The notes: a model not told the origin generated them from the letters alone. A stretch of DNA of 64,000 bases from Pantoea sp. Cy-639 (GCF_011752525.1 NZ_VWXI01000006.1:248001-312000); one strand, 5' to 3'. Positions 9,067-20,456 are shown, counted from the first letter of the stretch. Program-made: numbers and translations.

Positions 9067-9528
9067 TCAGCCCGGCTGTCCGCGATCCACCTTGCTGCTG
9101 AGAATGATCGACGTGGTGGTCTTTTCAACCCCGTCGAGGCTGCCGATCTGGTCGAGCAGCTGGTCCAGTTGCTCGGGCGAGTCACTGCTCAGCCAGGCGA
9201 CATAGTCGAACTCGCCACTCACCGCGCACAGCTGCTGTACCTGGCCCATGGCTCCGAGACGGCGCACGATGTCCTTGCCCGAGCGCGGCTGCGCCTTGAT
9301 CCCCACATACGCCTGCAAGCCGCCGCCCAGCAGGCGCTGGCCCAGGCGCACGCCGTAGCCGGTGATCACCTTGCTTTTCTCCAGGCGCGCCAGGCGCGAG
9401 TTCACGGTGGTACGGGCGATGCCGAGCTGGCGGGCGAGGGTGGCGACGCTTTCCCGGGCATTGATCTGCAGCAGGGCGATCAACTGACGGTCGATCTCGT
9501 CGAGGGCGATGGGGCGGGTGTCGGACAT
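9067..9528 (-). CDS. Lrp/AsnC-family transcriptional regulator
   Basis: 153 residues. An N-terminal winged helix-turn-helix (LDEIDRQLIALLQ then LARQLGIARTTVNSRLARLE, residues 9-48) is followed by an alpha-beta ligand-binding RAM domain (residues ~70-140, with GEFDYVAWL). Such proteins sense amino acids. Its position just upstream of and parallel to davBA suggests control of lysine breakdown, but no specific target is proved by sequence. Confidence 0.9.
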   Translation of the reverse strand: MSDTRPIALDEIDRQLIALLQINARESVATLARQLGIARTTVNSRLARLEKSKVITGYGVRLGQRLLGGGLQAYVGIKAQPRSGKDIVRRLGAMGQVQQLCAVSGEFDYVAWLSSDSPEQLDQLLDQIGSLDGVEKTTTSIILSSKVDRGQPG

Positions 9529-9593
9529 GGTAACTCTCTACAGTGGAGCGGCTAGCCTAGCGAGCCTCGGCCGCGCAGGGCAAGGAGCGCGGT

Positions 9594-10163
9594 TCATGCA
9601 TGCTCTGCCGCGAGCATCGCCTGGAATTGCTCGCGGAGCCCGGCGTCCAGCCCAGCCGCCTCGAACACCGCGCAAGTGAAGCTGACGGGGGCAGGGCCAG
9701 GGGCCGTGATGACACGGTCGGCCACGACCGCCTTTGCTGAGCCTCGATAGTGATCGGTGCCTTTATAGCCGGGCGCGTTGTCGCGCAGGAAGTCAGGGCT
9801 GTTGGAGGTGTGCGCACGGTCGTCCAGCAGCCCGGCCCGTGCCAGTGCCAGGGTGCCACCGCAGATGCCGGCGACCGTCGCCCCTTGCGCATGGCTTGTC
9901 TGCAGGAAGCTGCCCAGATCTGGCGCCTGAGCGCTTTCCCAGAGTGTGCCGCCAACGACGACAACCACTGCTGGCTGCCAGGCCAGGCACTGCTCCAGGC
10001 CCGCGTTCACGCTGGTATGCAGTCCGCCTTGCGAGTAGAAGTGTCCTGGTTGGGGGGTGAAGAAGCGGGTTTCGATGCCGTAGAAGGGGGCAGCGGTTCC
10101 GGCGATGAAGGCGTATTCCCAGTCCGCAAACCCGGGTGTCAGTATCAAGCCTACGCGTGGCAT
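9594..10163 (-). CDS. DJ-1/PfpI family protein
   Basis: 189 residues of the class I glutamine-amidotransferase-like fold. The nucleophile-elbow cysteine is Cys101 in VAGICGGT, and a family acidic residue lies in FADWEYAFIAG near residue 15. The start at 10163 has GGAGGAGAA ahead of it; the frame remains open upstream but that extension lacks family resemblance. DJ-1/PfpI members include glyoxalases, chaperones and regulators; nothing here decides between them. Confidence 0.85.
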   Translation of the reverse strand: MPRVGLILTPGFADWEYAFIAGTAAPFYGIETRFFTPQPGHFYSQGGLHTSVNAGLEQCLAWQPAVVVVVGGTLWESAQAPDLGSFLQTSHAQGATVAGICGGTLALARAGLLDDRAHTSNSPDFLRDNAPGYKGTDHYRGSAKAVVADRVITAPGPAPVSFTCAVFEAAGLDAGLREQFQAMLAAEHA

Positions 10164-10246
10164 CGGTCGTTCTCCTCCATGGAATGGCAGGAACATACCT
10201 GAGGCGATGGCTAGTGGTCCATGGAGAGGAACGCAGATCGGAAACA

Positions 10247-10270
10247 GAAAAGCCGCGCAATCGCGCGGCT
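10247..10270 (-). terminator. Terminator of the tRNA gene
   Basis: On the minus strand AGCCGCGC-GATT-GCGCGGCT forms a perfect 8-bp stem followed by TTTC. It begins 10 nt after the tRNA CCA end, so it is the natural rho-independent stop for that transcript. Confidence 0.85.
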
Positions 10271-10280
10271 TCTTGATATC

Positions 10281-10357
10281 TGGTGGGCCCACACGGACTC
10301 GAACCGTGGACCAAAGGATTATGAGTCCTCTGCTCTAACCAACTGAGCTATAGGCCC
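10281..10357 (-). tRNA. tRNA with CAU anticodon, probably tRNA-Ile2 (lysidine type)
   Basis: 77 nt folding as a full cloverleaf: acceptor GGGCCTA/TGGGCCC with encoded CCA, D-arm GCTC/GAGC, anticodon arm GAGGA-CTCATAA-TCCTT, T-arm CACGG-TTCGAGT-CCGTG. The anticodon is CAU. Initiator features (three G-C pairs at the base of the anticodon stem) are absent, leaving elongator Met or the AUA-reading isoleucine tRNA modified by TilS. The arms resemble the Ile2 type from memory; elongator Met is the alternative. Confidence 0.85.
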
Positions 10358-10373
10358 TCAGCAGGTGCGCCGG

Positions 10374-10403
10374 ATTATAACGAGGGTTTCGATACCGTGC
10401 CAT
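10374..10403 (-). promoter_or_regulatory. Probable tRNA promoter overlapping the upstream stop codon
   Basis: A perfect -10 (TATAAT, 10379-10374) with ATGGCA 18 bp upstream as a fair -35. The -10 includes the TAA stop of the GGDEF-EAL gene. Initiation 7-8 nt downstream would leave a leader of about 10 nt before the mature tRNA 5' end at 10357. Confidence 0.6.
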
Positions 10404-13400
10404 CCGAAAGATCCGATAGTGCTATGCGAAGGAAGGTGGCGGCGAACTCCTGCGGCGGCAACGGCAGGCTGACGATGTAGCCCTGGATCTGCTCGCAACC
10501 TTCGGCGGCGAGGAAGTGCTGCTGGGCCTGGTTCTCCACGCCCTCGGCGATGATCGTCAGTTGCATGCTGCGGCCCAGGGCGATGATCGCGCGGGCGATG
10601 GCTGCGTCGTGGGGGTCGTCCGGCAGGCCGCGAATGAACGACTGGTCGATCTTGAGGATGTCCAGCGGCAGGCGCTTGAGGTAGCTGAGCGAAGAGTAGC
10701 CAGTGCCGAAGTCGTCGATGGCCAGTTGCACGCCGAGCTGCTTGAGCTGGTAGAGGATCGCCAGTGCTTCCTCGGTCTGGCTCATGATGAAGTTCTCGGT
10801 GATCTCCAGTTGCAGGTCACCGGCCTTGAGCTGATAGGTCTTGAGCAGTTGCTCGATGCGCCGGGCCAGGTTGGGTTGGCGCAACTGGGCGCCGGCCAGG
10901 TTGACCGACAGCGGGCCGAAGGCCTGGTAGGTCTTCTTCCAGGTGTGCATCTGCCGGCAGGCCTGCTCCAGCACCCAGTCGCCGAGCTGGAGGATGCTGC
11001 CGTTCTCCTCGGCCAGGTGGATGAACTGCTCGGGCGGCACCTCGCCGAAGGTCGGGTGGGTCCAGCGGATCAGCGCCTCGGCACCGACCAGGTTCTGGGT
11101 CTTGAGGCTGAACTTAGGCTGGTAGCACAGACTCAGCTCGTTGCGCTCGATGGCGCGGCGCAGTTCGTGCTCGAGGGCGATACGTTCGGTCGCCTGGGCG
11201 GTGAGGTCGCGGGTATAGGTCTCCACGCGGTTGCGGCCTTTGGCCTTGGAACGGTACATCGCCGCATCGGCGTTGCGGATCAGGGTGGCGACGTCGCTGC
11301 CGTCCTGTGGATAAAGACTGATGCCGATGCTGGCACTGGTGAAGAACTCGTGCTCGCCAGCCTGGAACGGGGCATGGAAGCAGGCCAGCAGCTTGTTGGC
11401 AATGGCGCTGGCATCGCTGGGCTTGTGCAGGCCGGGCAGAAGGATGATGAACTCGTCGCCGCCCAGGCGGGCCACGGTGTCGACGTCGCGCACCTGTTCC
11501 TTGAGGCGTTGGGCGATGCCCTTGAGCAGCAGGTCGCCGACGGGATGGCCGAGGCTGTCGTTGATGTGCTTGAAGCGGTCGAGGTCAAGGAACAGCACGG
11601 CGCCCTGGCGGTTGGATACCTGTGAGCAGGTGAGGGCGCCTTGCAGGCGGCTTTCGAACAGGACGCGGTTGGGCAGGCCGGTCAGCGGGTCGTGGTGGGC
11701 CTGGTAGTCGAGCTTGGCCTGGGCGTGCTTGAGGCTGGAAATGTCGGCGAACACCGCGACGAAGTGGGTGATGTCGTGCTCGCTGTTGCGCACGGCGCTG
11801 ATGGTCAGCCAGCCGGGGTAGAGCTCGCCATTCTTGCGCTTGTTGTAGATCTCGCCCTGCCAGTGGCCTTCGGCGGTGAGCTGGTGCCACATCGCGGCGT
11901 AGAAGGCGCTGTCATGCTGGCCGGAGGCGAGCAGGCGCGGGGTCTGGCCGAGGGCTTCGATTTCGTTGTAGCCGGTGATTTCACTGAAGGCACGGTTGAC
12001 CGCGCTGATGCGCTGTTCGGTGTCGGTGATCAGCACGCCTTCGGCGGTGTTCTCGAACACCGTGGCGGCCAGTTGCAGTTTTTCCTGCATCAACTGGCGC
12101 TCGGTGATGTCGCGGGCGATGGTCAGCATGCAGTCGACACCGCCGATCGGCAGGGGCCGGGCGGACAGTTCGCAGAGGCGGATCTGTCCGTCGCTGCGGC
12201 GAATATGGCCACTGAAATCGCGGACGAAACCGTCACGCTGGAGCAGCTCCACCAGACGCTGGCGCTCCTTGAGATCGACCCAGATACCCAGGTCAAGGGA
12301 GCTTTGCTCGCTGCCCGGGGGAATGTCGTAGCCGGTCAGGCGGCAGAAGCCTTCGTTGACTTCCAGCAGCAGGCCGTCGTCCAGGCGCGACAGCAGCAGG
12401 CCATCGGGCGAGGCGTGGAACGCCTTGGCGAACTTCTCCTCGGAGGTCTGCAACTGCTGCTGGGTCTCCTTGAGCTGGTTGATGTCGCGCACGGCGACCA
12501 CGAAGGCCTTGGTGCCGTCGAGGTCGAAGGTTTCGGCCGAAGTCAGGCCGGTGAACAGTTGGCCGTTGCTGCGCCGGAAGGTCATCTCCATGTTGCGGAT
12601 ACCGCCCTGGTGCAGGCGTTCGAGCAGAATCGGGCCGGCCCCGGTGGCGCCCCACAGCTCGAGCTCGGTGGCGGTGCGGCCGATCACCTGGGCGGGGCTC
12701 AGGCCGATCTGCTCCTCGAAGGCTTCGTTGACCTCCAGCAGGCAGCCATCGCTGTGGCGGGCGATGACCAGGATGTCCGGGCACTGCTGGAACACCGAGG
12801 CGAACTTCTGCTCCGACAGGCGCAGGGCATCTTCGGTGTGCTTGGTCTCGCTGATATCGATCATCAGGCCGCGCATCAGCGGCTTGTGGCCATGCTCGAT
12901 CATGCTGACGATGTTGCGCACCCACAGGGCATGGCCGTCGGCGCGGATCACCCGGTAATCGAGGCTGTGGTCGCGCCCGGCGGCGGTTTCGCTGTCGCAG
13001 TAGGCCTGGGCCCAGAGCGCGTCGTCCGGGTGCAGGATGCTGCGCCAGAACCCAGGCTTGAGCCATTCGCCCAGCGGGTAGCCGAGCAGGTCCTCGGCAT
13101 GGGGCGAAACGTAGCTGTAGGTGAAGTCGTTGGCATCGGCTTCCCAGGCGATCGCCGACAGGCTCTCGACCAGGCCGCGGTAGTGGTATTCGCTGCTGCG
13201 CAGTTCCTGTTCCAGGGCGATGCGTCGGGAAATTTCCGAGCTCAGCCGGCGGTTGATGCGGATCACCACGGCGAGGATGGCCACCAGCAGCAGGACCGCC
13301 GGCAGGCCGTAGAGCAGGGTGTCGTGCCAGAAGGTGCGCTGGTCGATGACGTTGCCGACCCAACGCTGCTGGATATGGCTGACTTCACTGCTGCTCATGT

Positions 13401-14118
13401 CGGCCATGACCTTGTCGAGAATGCCGACCAGGATCTTCTGGTCGCGTGGCACGGCCATGGCCAGTTGGTAGCGGTAGGGCGTCTCGCCGCTGACGTACAG
13501 GCCGTCGAGCTTGAGCTGGCGCAGGCTCCAGATGCTCGAGGCGAGGTCGCCGACCACGGCGTCCACTTCGTCGGTGGCCAGGGCCTGCAGGGTCGAGCTG
13601 ACGTTGGGCATGGCCACCAGATTGAGGTCGGGGTGGTGGCTGCGCAGCAGTTCATGGGGCGCGTAGTTCTCCACCACGGCGATCTTCAGGCCGTAGAGGT
13701 CGTTGAGATTGCGCGGCTGCGCGCCGCCCGAGTGGGCGAGGATGACGATGGGGAAGTCCAGGTAGGGGCGGGTGAAGGCCAGGTAGCCCTGGCGCTCGGG
13801 GGTGGACATGATACCGGGCAGCAGGTCGATGTGACCGGCGCGGGCCTGCTCCAGCACTTCGGTCCAGCTGCTTGGCTCGACCGGCTTGAGGGTGATGCCC
13901 AGGCGCTCCTGGATGAAGGCGATGTAGTCGGCGGCCAATCCCTGGTAGCGGCCTTCCTCGTCGCGGAACTCGAAGGGCGGCCATGAAGCGTCGACGCCCA
14001 GGCGCAGCTGCGGGTGGGCAGTGAGCCAGGCTTGTTCCTCGTCGGTCAGGGTCAGCGCGCCGGCGGTTGTGTTCCAGACCAGCAGGAACAGCAACAGAAG
14101 GGCCGGCATCAAGGGCAT
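10375..14118 (-). CDS. Membrane SBP3-PAS-GGDEF-EAL cyclic-di-GMP enzyme
   Basis: A 1247-residue sensor protein. A signal sequence (LMPALLLLFLLVW) leads a periplasmic solute-binding type-3 domain (~25-255), then a transmembrane helix (~266-286) and four PAS domains beginning near 311, 439, 563 and 679. The diguanylate cyclase signature GGDEF is intact at 886-890 and the phosphodiesterase signature EAL at 1014-1016, with further EAL-domain motifs such as DDFGTGYSSL. Either or both activities are therefore possible. The ligand is probably a small periplasmic solute such as an amino acid. The ATG at 14118 was chosen because the upstream extension lacks signal-peptide character. A tRNA gene starts 17 bp after its stop. 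Confidence 0.92.
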   Translation of the reverse strand: MPLMPALLLLFLLVWNTTAGALTLTDEEQAWLTAHPQLRLGVDASWPPFEFRDEEGRYQGLAADYIAFIQERLGITLKPVEPSSWTEVLEQARAGHIDLLPGIMSTPERQGYLAFTRPYLDFPIVILAHSGGAQPRNLNDLYGLKIAVVENYAPHELLRSHHPDLNLVAMPNVSSTLQALATDEVDAVVGDLASSIWSLRQLKLDGLYVSGETPYRYQLAMAVPRDQKILVGILDKVMADMSSSEVSHIQQRWVGNVIDQRTFWHDTLLYGLPAVLLLVAILAVVIRINRRLSSEISRRIALEQELRSSEYHYRGLVESLSAIAWEADANDFTYSYVSPHAEDLLGYPLGEWLKPGFWRSILHPDDALWAQAYCDSETAAGRDHSLDYRVIRADGHALWVRNIVSMIEHGHKPLMRGLMIDISETKHTEDALRLSEQKFASVFQQCPDILVIARHSDGCLLEVNEAFEEQIGLSPAQVIGRTATELELWGATGAGPILLERLHQGGIRNMEMTFRRSNGQLFTGLTSAETFDLDGTKAFVVAVRDINQLKETQQQLQTSEEKFAKAFHASPDGLLLSRLDDGLLLEVNEGFCRLTGYDIPPGSEQSSLDLGIWVDLKERQRLVELLQRDGFVRDFSGHIRRSDGQIRLCELSARPLPIGGVDCMLTIARDITERQLMQEKLQLAATVFENTAEGVLITDTEQRISAVNRAFSEITGYNEIEALGQTPRLLASGQHDSAFYAAMWHQLTAEGHWQGEIYNKRKNGELYPGWLTISAVRNSEHDITHFVAVFADISSLKHAQAKLDYQAHHDPLTGLPNRVLFESRLQGALTCSQVSNRQGAVLFLDLDRFKHINDSLGHPVGDLLLKGIAQRLKEQVRDVDTVARLGGDEFIILLPGLHKPSDASAIANKLLACFHAPFQAGEHEFFTSASIGISLYPQDGSDVATLIRNADAAMYRSKAKGRNRVETYTRDLTAQATERIALEHELRRAIERNELSLCYQPKFSLKTQNLVGAEALIRWTHPTFGEVPPEQFIHLAEENGSILQLGDWVLEQACRQMHTWKKTYQAFGPLSVNLAGAQLRQPNLARRIEQLLKTYQLKAGDLQLEITENFIMSQTEEALAILYQLKQLGVQLAIDDFGTGYSSLSYLKRLPLDILKIDQSFIRGLPDDPHDAAIARAIIALGRSMQLTIIAEGVENQAQQHFLAAEGCEQIQGYIVSLPLPPQEFAATFLRIALSDLSDGTVSKPSL

Positions 14119-14204
14119 GGCGGGCTCTCGATCAGGGGGTCTGAATCGAGTGTAGACGGGCATCCCGTCTGCGGCGCGGCGCAGGCCATGACCTTCTGTC
14201 ACAT

Positions 14205-14232
14205 AAGAAAAACCCCGGCCTGGGCCGGGGTT
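14205..14232 (-). terminator. rpoD terminator
   Basis: Minus-strand AACCCCGGCC-CA-GGCCGGGGTT followed by TTTC: a 10-bp GC-rich stem plus T-run starting 6 nt after the rpoD stop, a textbook rho-independent terminator. Confidence 0.95.
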
Positions 14233-14238
14233 GGTCTT

Positions 14239-16089
<1,851 letters not shown>

Positions 16090-16136
16090 AACACCCTATC
16101 CACTGAAGGTCTTGGCGGGCAAAAAACAAGCCGAGG

Positions 16137-16142
16137 ATTATA
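16137..16142 (-). promoter_or_regulatory. -10 element in the dnaG-rpoD gap
   Basis: A perfect TATAAT, preceded by CGGG, lies about 48 bp before the rpoD start. No good -35 is found at 16-18 bp, so this may be an activator-dependent or weak internal promoter giving rpoD-only transcripts. Confidence 0.45.
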
Positions 16143-16156
16143 CCCGAGCATGGACC

Positions 16157-18148
16157 TCACGCGCCAGATGAGGTCGGGTTTTGTGCGGGAACATTCCGGC
16201 TCAGCAGGGTGAGCAGCTGGGATTTTTCCTCTGTGCTCAATTCGCTTTGACGGGCTTTCCTGAGCAGATGTTCCAGGCTGCGCTCGCGTTGGCGAGCGGA
16301 CAGACTAGTTATAGTGTCGAAAAACTGTTGTTCAAGGTTGTCGGCATCGATCAGCCATTCCTTCTCCGCCAGGGCCCGCAGCAGGCGACCCTGCTCGGTG
16401 CCGTGCCAGCGTGCGATCAGCTGCATTGAGCTTAGCCCAGGATTCTTCTGCGCGGCTTCGATCAGGGCGACCAGCAACTGGTTGTACAGGTGCTCTTCGT
16501 CGGCAAAGTGGCTGGCGTCCTCGACCTTGCCCGCCAGCAGCGGGTGGTGCAGCAGGGTGCGCAGGGCCGACAGCGTCGGTGGCTCCACCGGCGCCGGCAC
16601 CCGGGGTGGCGCCTCGCCGCGCTGGCCGTCGCGCTGCCAGGGCTTGCCGCCTTTCTTGTCCCAGGGCTTGCCGTCCCACTGTTTCTTGCCGCCACCCTTG
16701 TTCGGTGTCCAGGGGCGTTGCTCCTGCTGCGCGGGGGCGTAGTCGGGCATGTAGTGACTGTCGCCAGGGTCCGGCGTGTAGCTGGCCATGGCGTCGTAGT
16801 CGTAGCCGGGATCGTAGTCCGGCACGCTGCTCGGAGCTGGTGCGCTCTGGGCAAGCTGCTCCATCTGCTGCGGGTCGAGCCCGGTGATTTCCTTCAGGCG
16901 ATTGCGCATCAGCTGGCGCAGGTTGGCGCCCGGCACCTGCTCGATTAGTGGCGCGGCCAGGGTGACCATGTGCGCCTTGCCTTCCAGCGAGCGCGGATCG
17001 GCTTCGTTGCTCAACTGCTCGAAGAAATAGTCGGCCAGCGGTTGGGCGTGCTGGTTGATACGGGCCTGGAAGGCATCGGTGCCTTCGGCGCGGACCAGGC
17101 TGTCCGGGTCCTCGCCCTCGGGCAGGAACAGGAAGCGCGCGCGGCGACCGTCCTGCAGGCTCGACAGGGTCGACTCCAGGGCGCGCCAGGCCGCCTTGCG
17201 ACCGGCCTGGTCGCCGTCGAAGCAGAACAGCACGCTGGGCACCACGCGGAACAGGCGCTTGAGGTGCTCTTCGCTGGTGGCCGTGCCGAGGGTCGCCACG
17301 GCGTTGCGCAGGCCTTGCTGGGCCAGGGCGATCACGTCCATGTAGCCCTCGACCACGATCACTTCATCGAGGTTGCGGTTGTGCTTGCGCGCCTCGTACA
17401 GGCCGTACAGCTCCTGGCCCTTGTGGAACACCGGGGTTTCCGGGGAGTTCAGGTACTTGGGCTTGTCGTCGCCCAGTACCCGGCCGCCAAAGGCGATGAC
17501 CCGGCCGCGACTGTCGCGGATGGGGAACATCACTCGGTCGCGGAAGCGGTCGTAGCGCTTGCCGCTCTCGGCGTTCTCGATCAGCAGGCCGGCATCGATC
17601 ATCACCTTCTGTTGCAGCGTGTCGGCGCCCAGGTGTTTGAGCAGGTTGTCCCAGCCCGGCGGGGCGAAGCCCAGGCCGAAGTCGCGGGCGATCTCGCCAG
17701 ACAGGCCGCGGCCCTTGAGGTATTCCACCGCCGCCTTGCGGGTAGGGTGGTTGCGCAGGGCCTGGCGGTAGAACTCCGCCGCCGCCTCGAGCAGCGGATA
17801 CAGCGGTGAGTCGGTCGGCTGGCGTGGCTTCTGGCCGCGGCGCCCCTCTTCCCGTGGCACTTCCATGCCGGCCGCGCGAGCCAGTTCCTCGACCGCCTGG
17901 GGGAAGTCCAGATTGTCGTGGTCCATGATGAAGCCGAGCGCGTTGCCGCCGGCACCGCAACCGAAGCAGTAGTAGAACTGCTTGTCCGGGCTGACGGTAA
18001 AGGAGGGGGACTTCTCCTTGTGGAACGGACAGCAGGCGGAAAGATTCTTGCCAGTCTTCTTCAGCTGGACGCGCGAACTCACCACATCGACGATGTCGGT
18101 GCGGTTGAGAAGGTCATCAATGAAGCTCTGGGGAATCAGCCCGGCCAT
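16157..18148 (-). CDS. dnaG: DNA primase DnaG
   Basis: Primase makes RNA primers at the replication fork. The zinc-binding domain is at the N-terminus (Cys40, His43, Cys61, Cys64 in ACCPFHKEKSPSF and YYCFGCG). The TOPRIM catalytic core is around 260-345 (VVEGYMDVIALAQ, LFCFDGDQAGRKAA). A low-complexity linker rich in Tyr, Pro, Lys and Gly (residues ~445-535) joins the C-terminal DnaB-interacting domain. The ATG at 18148 gives 663 residues; an earlier in-frame ATG at 18169 is less likely. Confidence 0.98.
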   Translation of the reverse strand: MAGLIPQSFIDDLLNRTDIVDVVSSRVQLKKTGKNLSACCPFHKEKSPSFTVSPDKQFYYCFGCGAGGNALGFIMDHDNLDFPQAVEELARAAGMEVPREEGRRGQKPRQPTDSPLYPLLEAAAEFYRQALRNHPTRKAAVEYLKGRGLSGEIARDFGLGFAPPGWDNLLKHLGADTLQQKVMIDAGLLIENAESGKRYDRFRDRVMFPIRDSRGRVIAFGGRVLGDDKPKYLNSPETPVFHKGQELYGLYEARKHNRNLDEVIVVEGYMDVIALAQQGLRNAVATLGTATSEEHLKRLFRVVPSVLFCFDGDQAGRKAAWRALESTLSSLQDGRRARFLFLPEGEDPDSLVRAEGTDAFQARINQHAQPLADYFFEQLSNEADPRSLEGKAHMVTLAAPLIEQVPGANLRQLMRNRLKEITGLDPQQMEQLAQSAPAPSSVPDYDPGYDYDAMASYTPDPGDSHYMPDYAPAQQEQRPWTPNKGGGKKQWDGKPWDKKGGKPWQRDGQRGEAPPRVPAPVEPPTLSALRTLLHHPLLAGKVEDASHFADEEHLYNQLLVALIEAAQKNPGLSSMQLIARWHGTEQGRLLRALAEKEWLIDADNLEQQFFDTITSLSARQRERSLEHLLRKARQSELSTEEKSQLLTLLSRNVPAQNPTSSGA

Positions 18149-18420
18149 GGCAGCCTCGTCATCTGGCAACTGGCAAGTCTAAACGCTTGTGCGCGGGATA
18201 TGGGGTGTCGCAGGAGAGGTGTGTGCTCGTCACCAGCCCGTGAGGGCTCGTCAGAAAGGACGTGCACGCCTGGTCAATGACCAGTTCTGACGCGTTGAGG
18301 CAGGTTGCCCGTGGCTTTTGCCGGGGCACCCATGGCGCATGGCCAAGGGTTTGAAGCGACCGCTGCCATCAACCCGGCACGAGGCCGGGCGGGGCAGAAG
18401 CTTTGCGTAGAACGTCTGAA
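18149..18420. other. Intergenic region between rpsU and dnaG
   Basis: 272 bp without a gene. A 6-bp GC hairpin (CCCGGC-N5-GCCGGG, 18373-18389) lies about 32 nt downstream of the rpsU stop, lacks a T-run, and could be the partial terminator known between these genes in other gamma-proteobacteria. TCAGAA/TTCTGA arms around 18250-18290 form a weak second hairpin. This would let rpsU be expressed far above dnaG. Confidence 0.5.
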
Positions 18421-18636
18421 TTAGTACAGACGAACGGCGCGGCGCTGTTCGCGCTGAACCTTCTTGGCGTGACGCTTTACAGCGGCAGCGGCTTTGCGCT
18501 TGCGCTCGGCAGTCGGCTTCTCGTAAAACTCGCGGCTACGAACTTCAGCCAGTACACCGGCTTTTTCGCAGGAGCGCTTGAAACGACGCAGAGCTACGTC
18601 GAAGGGTTCGTTCTCTTTAACTTTGACGGCTGGCAT
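18421..18636 (-). CDS. rpsU: 30S ribosomal protein S21
   Basis: 71 residues, highly basic, with the family pattern [21 protein letters not shown] (first residues) and the tail [15 protein letters not shown]21 helps the 30S subunit engage mRNA at initiation. It leads the rpsU-dnaG-rpoD cluster and is divergent from tsaD, 205 bp away. Confidence 0.99.
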   Translation of the reverse strand: MPAVKVKENEPFDVALRRFKRSCEKAGVLAEVRSREFYEKPTAERKRKAAAAVKRHAKKVQREQRRAVRLY

Positions 18637-18841
18637 CCAGGGCTACCTTAATTCATTACCGGGGTAGACGTGCTCCTGGCAAAACATAAGGTGTGCTGGA
18701 GAACGTCGGTTTTCAAGGGTTGCGGATGTTAACCCTTAGCTGGCCGGAATGCAAAGCCTCTGATCGAAAACCGCTGGTCGGCACAGGACACGGGGACTAT
18801 CATGCGCGCCTTCGAATTCAGCCTCGACAAGGCACGGACCC

Positions 18842-19867
18842 ATGCTAGTACTGGGATTGGAAACATCCTGCGACGAAACTGGCGTCGCATTATACGACAG
18901 TGAACGCGGCCTGCTGGCCGACGCGCTGTTCAGCCAGATCGACCTGCACCGCGTCTATGGTGGCGTGGTGCCCGAGCTCGCCTCGCGCGACCACGTCAAG
19001 CGCATGCTGCCGCTGATCCGCCAGGTGTTGCAGGAGGCCGACTGCGTCGCCACCGAGATCGACGCCATCGCCTACACCGCGGGTCCTGGCCTGGTCGGCG
19101 CGTTGCTGGTGGGCGCCTCGTGCGCCCAGGCCCTGGCCTTTGCCTGGGATATTCCGGCGATCGGCGTGCACCATATGGAAGGCCATCTGCTGGCGCCGAT
19201 GCTCGAGGAGCAACCACCGGAATTTCCGTTCGTCGCTTTGTTGGTGTCCGGCGGTCATACCCAGCTGGTCCGGGTCGACGGTATCGGCCAGTACGAGTTG
19301 CTGGGCGAGAGCCTCGACGATGCGGCCGGCGAAGCCTTCGACAAGACCGCCAAGCTGATCGGCCTCAACTACCCGGGTGGCCCTGAAATCGCCCGCCTGG
19401 CCGAGCAGGGCACCCCTGGGCGCTTCGTGTTCCCGCGGCCGATGTGCGACCGGCCGGGTCTGCAGTTCAGCTTCAGTGGCCTCAAGACGTTCGCCCTGAA
19501 CACCTGGCAGCAGTGCCGCGATGCCGGGGACGACAACGAGCAAACCCGTTGCGACGTGTCCCTGGCCTTCCAGCAGGCGGTGGTGGAGACTCTGACCATC
19601 AAGTGCAAGCGTGCCCTCAAGCAGACCGGGCTCAAGCGCCTGGTCATCGCCGGCGGTGTGAGCGCCAACAAAGCGTTGCGCGCGTCGCTGGAGGACATGC
19701 TCGCCAGCATCAAGGGCAATGTCTATTACGCCCGCCCGCGCTTCTGCACCGACAACGGCGCGATGATCGCCTATGCCGGTTGCCAGCGCTTGCTCGCCGG
19801 CCAGCAGCAGGACTTGGCGATCAGCGTGCAGGCGCGCTGGCCGATGGAGCAGCTGCCGGCAGTATGA
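18842..19867 (+). CDS. tsaD: tRNA N6-adenosine threonylcarbamoyltransferase TsaD
   Basis: TsaD transfers the threonylcarbamoyl group from TC-AMP to A37 of ANN-decoding tRNAs, with TsaB and TsaE. 341 residues of the ASKHA fold. The iron-binding histidines are His111 and His115 in HHMEGH; the nucleotide-binding loops include LVSGGHTQL and [12 protein letters not shown]. It is divergent from rpsU and convergent with plsY. Confidence 0.98.
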   Translation: MLVLGLETSCDETGVALYDSERGLLADALFSQIDLHRVYGGVVPELASRDHVKRMLPLIRQVLQEADCVATEIDAIAYTAGPGLVGALLVGASCAQALAFAWDIPAIGVHHMEGHLLAPMLEEQPPEFPFVALLVSGGHTQLVRVDGIGQYELLGESLDDAAGEAFDKTAKLIGLNYPGGPEIARLAEQGTPGRFVFPRPMCDRPGLQFSFSGLKTFALNTWQQCRDAGDDNEQTRCDVSLAFQQAVVETLTIKCKRALKQTGLKRLVIAGGVSANKALRASLEDMLASIKGNVYYARPRFCTDNGAMIAYAGCQRLLAGQQQDLAISVQARWPMEQLPAV

Positions 19868-19886
19868 GGCCGGGGCGGCGGCTGCC

Positions 19887-20456
19887 TCAGAAGTGGCGCT
19901 CGCGCCCGGCGAACAAGTCACGCAGGTTGTTGCGATGGCGCCATACGATCAACACCGTCAATACCGTCATCGGCAGCAACGCTGCCGGTTCGCGCCAAGC
20001 CAGCAGCGGCAGGGTCAGGGGCGTGGCGATCAGAGCCGCCAGCGAGCTGGTGCGGGTGAGGTAGAAGGTCAGCAGCCAGGCGCCGATGGCCAGCAGGGCG
20101 GCCGGGAAGTACAGGGCCATGAGCATGCCGGCTGCGGTTGCAACACCCTTGCCGCCCTGGAAACGAAAGTACACCGGGAACAGGTGCCCGAGTACCGCGC
20201 AGACGCCGACCCAGGCCTGCTCCTGCAGGTCGAGCCCGGCAAGGCGGGCCAGCAGCACGGGCACGACGCCCTTGCACAAGTCGCCGAGCAGGGTGAGGAT
20301 CGCCAGCTTGCGTCCTGCCAGGCGCAGCATGTTGGTCGCGCCGGCGTTGCCCGAGCCGCTGGAGCGCGGATCGGGGCTGCCACTGAGGCGGCTCAGGACG
20401 ATGGCGAAGGACAGGGAGCCGAGCAGGTAGGCAAGCAGCACCAGTGACCAAAACAT
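19887..20456 (-). CDS. plsY: Glycerol-3-phosphate acyltransferase PlsY
   Basis: 189-residue inner-membrane enzyme that acylates glycerol-3-phosphate from acyl-phosphate, the first step of phospholipid synthesis. About five hydrophobic segments. The three conserved cytoplasmic motifs are visible: [13 protein letters not shown] (~33-45), [14 protein letters not shown] (~97-110) and the [10 protein letters not shown] end region. It is divergent from folB, with only 74 bp between the starts. Confidence 0.97.
   Translation of the reverse strand: MFWSLVLLAYLLGSLSFAIVLSRLSGSPDPRSSGSGNAGATNMLRLAGRKLAILTLLGDLCKGVVPVLLARLAGLDLQEQAWVGVCAVLGHLFPVYFRFQGGKGVATAAGMLMALYFPAALLAIGAWLLTFYLTRTSSLAALIATPLTLPLLAWREPAALLPMTVLTVLIVWRHRNNLRDLFAGRERHF

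Noticed and set aside
9594..10292. Longer DJ-1/PfpI protein starting at 10292
   Set aside because: The upstream 43 codons run into the tRNA CCA end, and a strong Shine-Dalgarno marks the start at 10163.
11641..13986. 781-codon plus-strand frame opposite the GGDEF-EAL gene
   Set aside because: Composition typical of codon-position bias on the opposite strand; the minus strand has intact GGDEF, EAL and PAS motifs.
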